Notes under the pieces: model-generated
What the model saw: only the letters and a program-made list of their open reading frames with translations
Database searches by the model: none
What the model was told of the DNA's origin: nothing
Shown here: positions 10,187 through 21,945 of the stretch, one piece after another
How the letters are laid out: each line of letters begins with the position of its first letter
Position numbering within the stretch: the first letter of the stretch is position 1
From: Tetranychus cinnabarinus
Lineage: Eukaryota > Arthropoda > Arachnida > Trombidiformes > Tetranychidae
Reading direction: 5' to 3'
Assembly (NCBI GenBank): GCA_022266195.1
Contig: WHVY01000001.1
Location: forward strand, 4,092,001 to 4,156,000
Length of the DNA stretch: 64,000 bases
Program-made: the position numbers and the translations under genes

Positions 10187-11967
10187 ATGAAACATGAACT
10201 CAATCCTTTCCGTGTTTTCTTACAATTCATTTCAGTTCAACTATTTTGGGTCGTGTTGATGCATTTTGGTTCAAACATGATGCTTAGTTTTAACAGCACC
10301 AAGTTAGTTAGCAAATTACATGAATTGTCTTACTTCGGGTCATCAATTGCAAGAAAATTACCACAAGGAAATTTAAGCACATTTAATTGTCGATGTTTTG
10401 CAACAGTTTCGCCAACGTCTTCATTTTTACTAGATAAAGCATTCATAAATGGAAAATGGGTTGAACCATCAGCTGGGGGTAAATTTCCAGTTACAAATCC
10501 AGCAACTGGTGATGTTCTTGGGTTCGCACCGGAATGTACAGAGAAAGATGCACTTTCTGCAATAGCCGCAGCAAATAATGCTTTTCAAGATTGGAAAAAC
10601 ACTTCAGCCAAATTGAAATCTTCTCTTATACGAAAACTTTATGAGCTGCAACTGAAAAATCTCAACTCACTGGCTGAGTTGATTAGTCTTGAAATGGGAA
10701 AACCTTTAAGAGAATCTAAAGGAGAAATAAATTATGGTGCATCTTTTTTTGAATGGTTTTCAGAAGAAACTAAACGAATTACTGGTCAAGTGTTTCCTAG
10801 TCCTTTCCCAAATTCAATGACATTATATGTTCGAGAACCAATCGGGCCCGTTGGTATTATAACTCCTGTAAGTTTATTAAGGTAATTTGTTGATAGTCAT
10901 CCAAATATACTTTACAAAAAAATTGTTGTTTTTGAGAATCTCATTGTTTATTTTATTCCTCTTTCTTACAGTGGAACTTCCCGAATGCCATGATAACAAG
11001 AAAATTGGCTGCTGTACTTGCTTGTGGATGTACAGCGGTAATACGTCCTGCTGAAGATACCCCGTTCTCTGCTCTGGCTTTGGCAAAACTAGTTGAAGAA
11101 GCCGGCTTTCCACCAGGAGTTGTCAACGTTATCCCCTCGTCGCGAGATCAAGCGTCAGCTATTGGATCGATATTATCAACATCCCCTGAAATTGCTGCTA
11201 TATCATTCACTGGATCAACTAATGTCGGTAAAATATTGTTATCATCATCAGCTTCGACTGTTAAACGCGTTTGCCTGGAGCTTGGTGGTAATGCTCCGTT
11301 CATTGTATTTGACTCGGCTGATATAGATGCTGCTGTTCAAGGTTGCATTGCTTCCAAATTTCGAAATACGGGACAAACTTGTGTCTCTGCGAATCGCATC
11401 TTTGTTCAATCTGGTGTTCATGATAAATTTGTGAATGCTCTTGCTACAGAAATGGCAAAATCTTTGAAAGTTGGTGATCCACTTGATATGTCCACTACTG
11501 TTGGACCTTTGGTAAACTCCAAAGGACTGGAAAAGGTTAAAGTTCATGTCGAAGATGCTCTTTCCAAAGGTGGTAAATTAATTGTTGGTGGCAAACACTT
11601 GCATGGTAACTTTTTTGAGCCTACACTCATTTCCAATATTTCAGAGAACATGAAACTTTGCTCCGAAGAAACTTTTGGACCTCTAGCTGCCATACATCCT
11701 TTCGAAACCGAATCACAAGTTATAGCCGCTGCTAATTCGTGTCGGGCGGGTTTAGCCGGCTACTTTTACTCTTCTTCTATCGATCAAATCTGGCGTGTTT
11801 CTAAAGCTCTCCAAGTAGGTATGGTTGGTGTAAATGCTGGTATAATCTCTTGTTGTGAAGCGCCATTCGGTGGTGTTAAAGAGAGTGGTCTTGGACGAGA
11901 AGGTTCTCATCTCGGCATAGATGAGTTTACAAATGTTAAATATATATGTTTGGGATCGCTAAATTAA
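10187..11967 (+). CDS. Succinate-semialdehyde dehydrogenase, mitochondrial (ALDH5A1-like)
   Basis: Two exons, 10187-10867 and 10972-11967, are joined by GTAAGT/TTACAG splice sites to give up to 558 residues. The ATGs at 10259, 10280 or 10283 are more likely starts because they leave a typical basic, Ser-rich mitochondrial presequence before FINGKWV. Hallmarks are [13 protein letters not shown] (across the splice), the catalytic glutamate motif LELGGNAPF and the catalytic cysteine motif [13 protein letters not shown] (Cys364 from the first ATG). The C-terminus has [13 protein letters not shown]. The enzyme oxidises succinate semialdehyde to succinate with NAD+, the last step of GABA breakdown, in the mitochondrial matrix. 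The residue two after the catalytic Cys is Ser, where human ALDH5A1 and E. coli GabD have Cys. Human ALDH5A1 is 535 residues. Confidence 0.9.
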
Positions 11968-12795
11968 TCGTTTTTTGTTGTTATCTTTTCGTTGACTTGA
12001 TATTTTTAATAAGTTTTTACAAACATTAAACAGACTAATCTTAATTCAGAAAATAAATTCATGTATTTGGTCTATTCATATCACCAAAATGAAATACATT
12101 TCAAGTAACTGTCTGTCTATATTTGATTTTTATTTATTCATTAATGGACATCATGGAAACTCACCAAATTTGGTTTTAAAATGATGAGACAATATCAATT
12201 AACCATCTTCTTTTCGTGTTGTCACTCTTTAAGCTAACCAAATTCAATTCGTGAATAATAACGTAAAGAAGTTGAATAAATTTGTACGAAATTTGTTTAA
12301 AAATAGAGATGTCTGCTTCTTGAGGTTAAATGATCAGGTAGATCCAGATAGTCACTCTCCTGAGAATATTTTTGGATCTTTTTCTATTTGATTTCCTATC
12401 GATTATTTATGATCAGAAACCATTTCCTTAACTTTATTCTGCTTTTAAATTATCATCTTCTTAAGGATTTATTGAGCGAATCTTATAAGAAATACCAAGC
12501 ACATGAATAAAGTCCACTCAAAGGGGTATATTCTTGATACTTGACTTATTTCATTAATAAAACCCATAAAATAGTAAGTTTATCATAATTAAATTACAAT
12601 TCAATTCAGAGTAATCAAAAGTTTTATTTTGAAATTCGTGTTTAATAAACTACCGCTAGGGGTCGTATTCATTACATTATAAACAAGTAAACATCGGTTC
12701 CGCCAAGCAAACGACAAGAAACATAAACAAAATAATTTCTATTCATTAAATAACAATCAGTTTCCAGGTTTCTACAGAAAATTAATCGTATCAAC
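11968..12795. other. Intergenic, no gene seen
   Basis: AT-rich gap between the SSADH stop and the NSF start, holding the SSADH 3' UTR (AATAAA-like word near 12050) and presumably the NSF promoter. No conserved coding sequence or RNA gene was seen. Confidence 0.45.
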
Positions 12796-15414
12796 ATGGA
12801 TGTAAGACGATTGCGGGTATCAACATGTCCCACGGACAAACATTCACACCTAAACAGAGTCATCATCAATCCAAAAGTGTTTCCAAATGCCAGGTAAGAG
12901 TTATCTGTACTGTTTTGATTTTTTGATGATTAATTGTGATTTCTTGCATTTCAGGCATTTGGAAATAACAAACCAAAATTCTCGAAAATTCATCTTCACA
13001 ATTGAACCACTAGATTCGTTTAATCCAGAAGAGATTGGATTTAATGTACCGATGGTAAATAAGTTTTTTTCGACATATTGATTGCGAAAAAATCATTATT
13101 AATTATTTTATATTTCTGTTATCTCAACAGAGAAAATGGGCGGAATTGATGCGAGATTCATACATTGAAGTGAGACCATTCAATTTCGATTTGAGGACTC
13201 AGTGTATTGCCCACATCACATTGGAAGTTGACTTTATGATGAAAAATAACATTTCTGCAGATATTTTTGATACTGATGACATGGCCATTCATTTCACCCA
13301 GCAATTTGCAGAACAAGCCTTTACTATTGGACAACCGTTGGCTTTCAAGTATGGTGATAAAAAACTGCTCCAAGTTGTTGTTTCAGAAATCCAGGTGTTA
13401 GACGTTTCTTCAATGAGAGGAGATTCCAAGGAGTCTGTGAAAAAGGTACATTATTTAATTACCATATAAGCCTTTTTGTAAATTTTAAAACTTCAAATTC
13501 ATTTATTTTCCGCAGGTCAAAACAGGCTTACTTTCCTCCAATTCTGTCACTGTTTTTGTCGAGGCTGCAGAGTCCTCAATCAAACTTAAAGGAAAATCAA
13601 AGCCCGGGGGTGTACAACAATCCATCATCAATCCAAACTGGGATTTTGAATCACTGGGAGTTGGTGGACTTGATAAGGAATTCAACGATATTTTCAGACG
13701 GGCTTTCGCGTCTAAAGTAATTCCTTTAGAACTGGTTGAACAGCTCGGATTGACACACGTAAAAGGTATCCTGTTATATGGTCCTCCTGGTACAGGTAAA
13801 ACTCTTATTGCGCGACAAATTGGTCAAATGCTCAACGCTCGACCACCACAAATCGTCAATGGCCCGTCAATTTTAGACAAATATGTTGGTGAATCTGAAT
13901 CCAATATAAGAAAATTATTTGCTGATGCTGAAGCTGAATTCAAGAAAGTCGGCAATCGTTCTGGTCTTCATATAATTATTTTTGATGAAATTGATGCTAT
14001 ATGTAAACAAAGAGGGTCTGTGGTAAGCAATTATCGAGCATCGCAATTTATTTCGTATAAATTTTGTATCCTTTCATTAATTTTTCCTTCTTTTTCATCC
14101 TAGGCCGGTGCTTCCGGAGTACATGACAGTGTAGTTAACCAGCTGCTATCAAAAATGGATGGTGTTGATGGGTTGAACAACATTCTAGTTATCGGTATGA
14201 CAAATCGTAAAGATATGATTGATGACGCTTTACTGCGACCTGGAAGATTTGAGGTGCAAATAGAAATAGGATTACCTGATTCAAAAGGACGTGAGCAAAT
14301 TTTGAAGATTCACACGAAGCGAATGCGAGAATGTGGAAGGCTCGCTGATGATGTAGATCTTCAAGAACTTGCTTCCAAAACGAAAAATTTCTCTGGAGCT
14401 GAACTGGCGGGATTGGTTCGTGCAGCTCAATCATTTGCAATGACTAGACTAATTAAACCAACAAATAAAGTTGAATTTGATCCAGAGGCATGCAACAAAA
14501 TGATTGTTTGCAGAAATGATTTTCTACATGCACTGGAAAATGACATAAAACCAGCTTTCGGTACGAGCTCAGAAAAGATTGAAAAATTCGTTAAGCGAGG
14601 TATCATTATTTGGTGTCAACAGATTCAAAATATCTTAGCAGAAGGAAATTTGTTGATCCAAAAAGCTAATGATTTTAAATCTTGTCGTGTTGTTCCTATC
14701 CTTCTGCATGGATCATCTAATGCAGGAAAATCAGCTTTAGCTGCTCAAATCGCAAAAATGTCTGAATTTCCTTTTATCAAATTGCTTTCTCCTGAACAAA
14801 TGGTTGGTTACTCAGAAACAGCCAAATGTAGCATAATTCGCAAAGTCTTCGATGATGCTTACCGATCAGCTTTGAGTTGCATTATAATTGATGACATCGA
14901 AGAACTCATGGACTATACTCCAATCGGTCCTCGTTTTTCAAATTTGGTTCTCAAAGCTCTTAAAGTATTCATCCGTGAAGAACCTCCCAAAGACCGATTC
15001 CTTCTAATTATCTGCACAACAAGCCATATCGAAGTCTTAAGAACTTTTGACATGACAGAATCTTTCGATGAAATTATCCATGTTCCAGACGTGTCTGAAG
15101 CTGATCATGTCTTACAAATCACCGAAAAACTTTCCACTACCGATGGTACTCATGTTTTCACGAGACAAGACGTTGATTATCTTGCACGACAATTGAGACA
15201 AACATCTTTCAGCATCGGTATCAAGAAGCTTATAAAGATATACGATGTGGCAAAACTTGTAAGTATAAATTGAGCAAAATGGCGAATAGATCATTGATTT
15301 AATAATTTTTCATTTACAACTTTTGTCTTACAGTTTGAGCCAGCACTTCGGACTCAAAAGTTCTTGGAGAAACTGGATAAATTCTGCATCGATCGACCAA
15401 TACATGGAATTTAA
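12796..15414 (+). CDS. NSF: Vesicle-fusing ATPase NSF
   Basis: Six exons: 12796-12893, 12955-13054, 13131-13445, 13516-14022, 14104-15258 and 15334-15414, all with GT-AG borders and consistent phase, giving 751 residues (human NSF 744). The N domain begins [16 protein letters not shown]1 has Walker A GPPGTGKT (about 260-267), Walker B IIIFDEID (about 324-331), the SRH-type segment [19 protein letters not shown] and the pore region YVGESE. D2 has a variant Walker A GSSNAGKS (about 543-550), Walker [12 protein letters not shown] and [16 protein letters not shown] forms a hexameric AAA+ ATPase that, with alpha-SNAP, takes apart SNARE complexes after membrane fusion. D1 is the active motor and D2 mainly supports hexamer formation. 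Nothing looks broken. The sixth exon adds only 26 residues. Confidence 0.95.
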
Positions 15415-16132
15415 GCTTCCAATTTTGTTGTTTTTTGATTGGATTTAATCTATTTATTTTGCACATACATGTATTGGATTGCCCTTTCTCGCCTATTTTA
15501 ACTGCAACAGACTTCAGATTTAGTAAGAGTTATAAAATACTTGCAATAATTTATTCATGCCCAACTTAAAAACTCAAAAGTTTAGCTTAATTTACCAGCA
15601 ATAATAAACACCAATGGAAGGTCTAAATCCAATTGGTTATCAACTATGAAATTGAAATATTATAGAACCGTTAGACTAATAGGTTATCCTCTGAATAGGA
15701 ATATGCGCCGTAAAATGAAATAAATCTTAAATTAAGCGATGACAATGAAATTTTAGGTGGAAAAAGTTTGTTGATCCAAAATAATCTCAATCAAATCTCA
15801 TAATTTTAAGTGATATTACATGGTTTAAATTCAATTGTTTGAATATTTTTCAAGTCTTTCTCCAATTATGTAATTAAATGAACATTCCAATATTCTGGTT
15901 TATGATTTCGAATCATTCAATAACCTTCCGATTCGTTTGTAATGATTTGTTCAATTGTGTTATAACTTATAATAAAGGTATATTAGTCAAAATCTACGAA
16001 TGCGAAATTGTATAAATATTGATTTAATAGTAATCATTATTGTGTAACTATTCAAACATATTAAATGTAAAGATTCAAACAATAATAATTCTTGATCTGC
16101 GAAATGTGAAATTTTTGAAAATTGGGTTTCGA

Positions 16133-16157
16133 TCTTTCTGGGACTGGATACCTGATG
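16133..16157 (+). repeat. 25-bp match to the galactosyltransferase SGTGYLM coding motif
   Basis: About 25 bases at this site, beginning CTTTCTGGGACTGGATACC, are identical to bases near 20381-20405 in the beta-1,3-galactosyltransferase-like gene. In frame they read LSGTGYLM, a conserved motif of that family. Flanking sequence does not align well. It may be the last recognisable piece of a decayed paralogue or of a partial duplication. Confidence 0.35.
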
Positions 16158-16526
16158 TTGACACCATATATTATCACCAAGAATTTTCAATTCGAATTAA
16201 GAGTTGTGACTTTGTGGATTTGCAGGGGCATGCAAACCGAGTCCATTAGTTCTATTAAAAATTTCTCTGATCGACAGTTTTCAAGAAAATCGAGCTCAAA
16301 ATTGAAACTTATTGAATTATCAGACCAGATTTTTTCATGAGACTCGTTGAGCTGGTATGACTTTTGATTAACCATAAAATGCCTTATTTTGGGAAATAAA
16401 CCCTCTGTTTCAGTACAACAGATAACTTTGTTTTCCAGTTAAACCAACTGCTTTCTGTTATTGTAAGAGTTAGAGAGCTAAACTTATTATTCGTCGATAA
16501 AAATTGTTGTAACACATCAATGATTA

Positions 16527-16664
16527 AAAACTTTGAGTCTCAATAGTTCGGGAATGGCATCATCTACAATCATCATTCTTGACTAAACATAAGATTTTAT
16601 AACATAATATCACTGAATACATAAGAAAATCTTGCATGTTCTCGAAATATTGAGGCTCAAAGTT
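16527..16664. repeat. Imperfect inverted repeat of about 30 bp
   Basis: AAAACTTTGAGTCTCAATA near 16527 is mirrored by TATTGAGGCTCAAAGTTTT ending near 16664, and the similarity extends inward to about 30 bp with a few mismatches. The loop is about 75-100 bp. It could be a small degraded MITE, but no target duplication was found. Confidence 0.3.
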
Positions 16665-17007
16665 TTCAAGCCAGTGAACCCAAATCAAGAGAACTGTCAA
16701 TAAATTGCAAAAAGTGTTCGATTGTTAGACATTTTCATATCCAACTTTCGAGTGACCTATTTCGAAGCTTGTAAAACTATTCAGTAAGAAATATTGTCAA
16801 TAATGATATTCCAGACAAAAGTAAGTTTATTAACATCAATCTAATATCTCGAAATCTTAAAGTTCTAATCATTGCAATGTACTTTGTAATAATTATGCTT
16901 CAGGTTTTGTATTGACCTTTTTGCAACTCAAATAATTTTGAGCAATTGTAGATTTTTTGATGATAAACTATGCAACGATTGGTTTTGCTCACAACAATGG
17001 AAGAGCC

Positions 17008-17212
17008 ATCCATGGTGCAGCACCCATCCACTGGTTCACTCTATGTTTACAATGTATCCTCTCTATTCACGAACTCGAGGCTAATTTTTCATTCCACCTC
17101 ATTGATTCAACTTGATTATTCATGAAATTTGACTGATTTAGTAAATGTTAAACAAGATTTTTTGAATAAAACTGTTCCTTTTTAATCAGTTATCAATAAT
17201 TTTCAATTTTAT
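17008..17212 (+). repeat. Dispersed repeat, copy A
   Basis: About 205 bp here align in direct orientation with 21555-21758, with roughly 90% identity by eye. Identical blocks include CATCCACtGG-type sequence near the left end, TATTCACGAACTCGAGGCTAA, and AGTAAATGTTAAACAAGATT on the right. There is no ORF and no obvious terminal inverted repeat. Weaker similarity may extend further upstream (CAACTTTCGAG near 16742 against CAACCTTTCGAG near 21490). Confidence 0.7.
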
Positions 17213-19199
17213 CAACCAGTTTTATAAACCCATCATTTGCACTTCGAATCGAGATTTTTGAAATAATTTAATGAAATCCATGAAAAGCAGCCAACTGATA
17301 GTTCACCATTATCGCAATTGAATTTTACATCTAAAAAATCTATCTAGATCGTGCACTCACCTTTGGTTACTGTAATACTCGTCCTCATGAATTTTCAACG
17401 TTTTTTCGTGATATCTCGAAAACTAAAAGTTATTCCGAAAAATGGATTCATGTAATGAATTTAGCATGAAATTTTACAATATGATTAAAACAAAAAGATT
17501 TCTCTCTAGGCAGTTTACCCTATTCTTTTGGTGTTCATCCTTTACCAGTTTAATGAACATCAATTGGCTGATAAAGGTTACTTGAAACGAGATTGTCGAC
17601 ACTAGTATTTGTTAACAAATGTTTCAAATTCAATTAACTTCAATTCAAAACCTAGTTATTTAAAAATGCTAGAGATGAAAATGTGATTGGAATAGCAAAT
17701 GCTAATTATTTAAAGTAAAACTGTTGAAAAACATAGAGTATAAGTAGTGCAAACAAAAAGAAACAAACTATAAAATAATTATTAACCAAAGTGTTGATCA
17801 TTTCATTGATTAAATTTATCCAGCCAATTATTATTATGGCAACGGAAAAGTGTCTCCCTGGGTTGGACAGATTCTGATCAATAGCTCTCAACTGAGATGA
17901 TCATCATAATTAATATAATGATCATCATAGACAGTTTATTTTGCATGATTTGTCTTTCAACTGTTTTTAAAAATTTTGTCAACAACAAGTTAATGGAGGA
18001 AATTATTCCTCACCAAGAAATAAGTCAAAAATAGCCCAAAAATGAACCTTCATGTTATTATAGAAGTTTAATTAACTCAACTTGGTTAGGAATCAATTTG
18101 CAATTTAAATTATTATTATCCGACATGGAGTCATTTTAACCAGTCGATTAGTTTATTGATTTTTATTTGATTTATCAGCTATACATTTCCAAGCAGAGAT
18201 GTACTCTTGGTTATTAACTCGTGGTTATTGTTGATCATTTTTTGCTACATAAGTTGAATTGTCCTTCTCCATCTATAAAATTTATCATATGATTGGACTT
18301 TCATAGATTCTAGTAACTAGAATTTATATTTTCATTGTGTGCTAAACATTCAATATTCTGACAGTTAATCAATTAATCTTGCTCTTTATTCTTTGGTTGA
18401 AACCGTTTTACCCAACAAAATTATGTTATGTTTTTGTCTCATCTCACTTCCGAACACTCAGAGTTGAAGGGAGCACATAACAGTTACTTCACCGGTTATG
18501 CTTTCTCTTTTTGTTATCCTTCCTGTTTTCCTTTGTTTTTTGCATAATTTATTGTTTTTAATTATTGAATTCAATTAATTACTTTTCTCCTGCGTTGCCC
18601 ATTTCAATTGCCAGTAACCAATGGAATCATGAAAATGATTCAAAATATGCTTCATCGGATCCAATTTTACTTCTTACCAGACAACCATTTCGAATGGGAC
18701 TCTCTCATTGTTAATCCATTTCTTTCAATCATAACAATATGTTTAATGGTTTTCCTATTCTCTGTCAAACCCTGCTGATTCATATAAATGTCAACTAAAG
18801 AATTATTTATCCAGTTATTTACCTATCTACATCATCCGTCTAATCAACTTACAATTATCTACAATTTTGTGTAATTCCAATTCATTCATTGTTTACATCT
18901 GAATTTTGCCTGTCTAACCAGACAAATCCTGGTTTTCATGTTTGCCCGAGCCATCTTTTTTTCTTGCACCGATTCGAACCAAATGAAATATGTTGGGATA
19001 ATGCATCTAACAGTAAGTTATGAGTGAATCTTCAAAAATGGGTTGTTAAATTGTTTCTTTTTTGTGACTTTCAGATTTTGACATTCCGTTGATTTTCTAA
19101 TTGTGATTTTAAAGTCTCACTGTTCTATTATGGAGAGCCTGGGCTTGTTAATCGATTGGATCAGTCTGAGATGAACCATTTTAAAGTATACATTCAAAT

Positions 19200-20862
19200 A
19201 TGGAAAAAAATACTCACAAAAATGGCTACAAGCTAGTCAATGGGAGCAATTCGAGTCCTAAACATACTTACAAAATTAACTTGGAACGCACAAAGATACC
19301 ACGTATTCGTCAAGTTAACGGGGTTATTAAGGGCAAATCTCAACATTCCAGTCAAAGGAAGATTATTCCATCATTTTATGGTTTCCTGACCATTTTCGTG
19401 GTTACTTTATTAGTTATTCTTGTTAATAAGATACCGACTGGGCCTCGATCTTATCCTGATCTTCAGTATCAGGCTCGCCTCAAAGCAAATTATTTCAAGC
19501 CGATAGCCAATTTGAGCCAATTCGTTCTGGAAACTGAACTGTTAATCAAACCTCGATTAGATGAGCTAGAGGATATTCGTTTAGTTGTAATTGTCAGCTC
19601 TTCTGTCCAACATTTTGACCAAAGACAAGCAATAAGAGATACTTGGTCTAAGCTGATCAACTATCATCAACAAAAGCTTTTCTTCATTATTGGAAAACCT
19701 ACTCCGCAAGGAAACTCACTAGATAACTCTTCGATTTCAAATTCATCGAAACATATGTCCGACGATGCAAATAAACTCACCTACCCGATCTTTGATCATC
19801 AAAACAATCCGTCAGATCCTATGATGAGCAAATTAAATGAGCAAATTGTCCAAGAAGACTTGTCTTTCAATGATCTCATTCAATATGATTTTTATGATTC
19901 ATATTACAATTTAACTCTAAAATCATTATTAATACTTAGATACTTCAACCAAGAGATTCTCAATTTAACGAAAAGCCCTTCTCCGTTTCCTTCATACCAT
20001 TCATCTTTATCGTATGGATCATCTTCTTCTCCCTCTTCATCATTATTATCGCCATTCGTAACTCCAAAAATGCCTAATCGACCTTATGGACGACTGAAGC
20101 CACCACCGATAGTACCTAATGGAATGAATTTGAAAATTAAAAAACCAATATTTTTGTTTAAAGTTGACGATGACATGTTTGTTCAAGTCAATAATCTAAT
20201 TAAATTAATCGATAAACTAATGGTGGCCTTTAAAGTTAGAAAGATACCTTGGAACCACCGACAAGAAGGTTACAAAATTTTACTTGGAGGCTTAATTAAA
20301 AAGGCCCAGCCTATTAGAGATCCCAAAAGCAAATACTTCGTGCCCTTTAGTGTCTATCCTTATAATATTTACCCGAATTACCTTTCTGGGACTGGATACC
20401 TGATGTCGGCTGATGTTGCGCGATCTCTATTTATTACTACAACTGTTGCTAATAAATGTAGATATTTTTTTCTCGAAGATCTGTATATCACAGGATTTTG
20501 TGCTATAAAAGCTGTTAAAATGTATGACGACTACAGATACCATGAAGGTAACGCTAAAAATCTAGATTAAGTTTAGATTCTAAAATTAAGAATCTAAATA
20601 ATCTCAATTTGTATTAATAATTTATATTTTTTTTAATGTTTAATTTATAGATCAACTCATGGATATCCAATTAATGCACAATTTTGGTTTTCGTTTTCGT
20701 GAAATTGGTTCAAGTTTTGATATTTGTGGTTATATTTCCCCATATATTATTACTGTTCATGGCCTGTCACCGAAACAAGTGCGTTATTTATGGAGTCGAA
20801 TCAATCAACCCGCTAAAACTGCAGCCTATTGTAATAGTCGAAATAAAAAACGAAAGGGTTGA
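19200..20862 (+). CDS. Beta-1,3-galactosyltransferase-like type II Golgi glycosyltransferase (GT31)
   Basis: Two exons, 19200-20547 and 20651-20862, join in frame (donor GTAACG, acceptor TTATAG) to give 519 residues. A cytosolic tail of about 55 residues precedes a single signal-anchor at about 57-76 (FYGFLTIFVVTLLVILV), as in Golgi type II enzymes. GT31 motifs occur in order: RQAIRDTWSK, DFYDSYYNLTLKSL, the metal-binding KVDDDMF (Asp323-325), YPNYLSGTGYLMS and EDLYITGFCA. The family moves galactose, GlcNAc or GalNAc from a UDP-sugar onto glycans in beta-1,3 linkage; the acceptor cannot be told from sequence. Two insertions enlarge it beyond the usual 320-400 residues: an Asn/Ser-rich loop after FFIIGKP, and a Ser/Pro-rich stretch before the DDD motif. 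Several N-glycosylation sequons are present. Confidence 0.83.
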
Positions 20863-21945
20863 AAACACATTCAGTAATAGGGAATGCAAAAGTTCTTATA
20901 TGAGATATCTATGCCGATCATTCCATAAAAATTTCATCAAAACTTCTTCGATCCACGTTCAGAGTGATAACGAAAACTTAAGTTAGGCAGTTAATTACTT
21001 TTGCTTATAGTTCAATTTACTCTAAATAATTTAGATGTCTACTGAATCGAGATTCTTATTTGCTCAATATTTAAAAACATTTTAATTTCACTTGGAGGGA
21101 TAAAATACTCATGCTTTATTGTTCACATAACTTTACTCCTGATTGGCCCGCACAACAATCTGGTGCTATTTTTGCCTTTTATAACTCATGTTGATCTCGC
21201 TTGTTGGTTGCCACCTGTAAATGAAAATAAATGTATACTTGAAAAATAATTATTCATTTTTTTACAAAATACATGATTAGTCTGATAATTATAAGAAAAC
21301 AATTATTTGTAGCTGAAATTCATGAGTTTATTCACGAAGTTACTAGCCTTTAGCGCTAAACTTTAAACGAGCGCTTTGATTTGCCGTTAAAGCCAGGAAC
21401 GGAACTAGAACGCATTAGTCTAAACTTGTTTAACATATTTCTGGACTGTTTTTGTCAGTTTTAAAGACAAAGGTTCGACATTCTTATATCAACCTTTCGA
21501 GGGAACTAAGAATCACCTAAAGTACATTCAAGTTTATTTTACAGCCGTACATATATCCGTGGTGCAGCACCCATCCACAGATTGACTCAATGTTACAATG
21601 CATCCTTTCTATTCACGAACTCGAGGCTAATTTTGGCATTTCCCTCATTGATTTAACTTGATAATTCATGAAGTTTGAATTATTTAGTAAATGTTAAACA
21701 AGATTTCTTGAATAAAACTGTTCCTTTTTAATCAGTTATCAATAATTTTCAATTTTATTAACTCAAATCGATCGGATTATACGGACTCATCCATTTTTTC
21801 GTAAAAATTAAGAATAGTTTTTTAAGAAACAAAAAAGATTTAAAAATAATGTAACAAATATTATTCTCATCATTCAATACAACATGTGATTTGTTTCGGA
21901 TACAAAAACATTTAAAAATATTTTATCCAATTTCTAAAAAAGTAT
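20863..21945. other. Convergent intergenic region with a repeat copy
   Basis: Gap between the galactosyltransferase-like gene (+) and the ECI2-type gene (-). It contains copy B of the dispersed repeat (21555-21758). It also has a possible minus-strand splice acceptor with a short reading frame at 21166-21214, treated under findings. Otherwise no gene is seen. Confidence 0.4.
21555..21758 (+). repeat. Dispersed repeat, copy B
   Basis: Second copy of the 205-bp repeat at 17008-17212, in the same orientation. The two copies bracket the galactosyltransferase-like gene about 4.5 kb apart. No coding capacity is visible. Confidence 0.7.

Larger units (their letters stand above)
15415..19199. other. 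Intergenic spacer with repeat fragments
   Basis: A 3.8-kb AT-rich gap without a supported gene. It holds a short galactosyltransferase-like fragment (about 16122-16180), an imperfect inverted repeat around 16527-16664 and one copy of a dispersed repeat (17008-17212). The ORF at 17706-17891 on the minus strand is hydrophobic low complexity and was not accepted. The last part is likely the promoter and 5' UTR of the galactosyltransferase-like gene. Confidence 0.45.

Noticed and set aside
17706..17891. 61-codon membrane-like ORF on the minus strand
   Set aside because: Composition explains it; no conserved motif.
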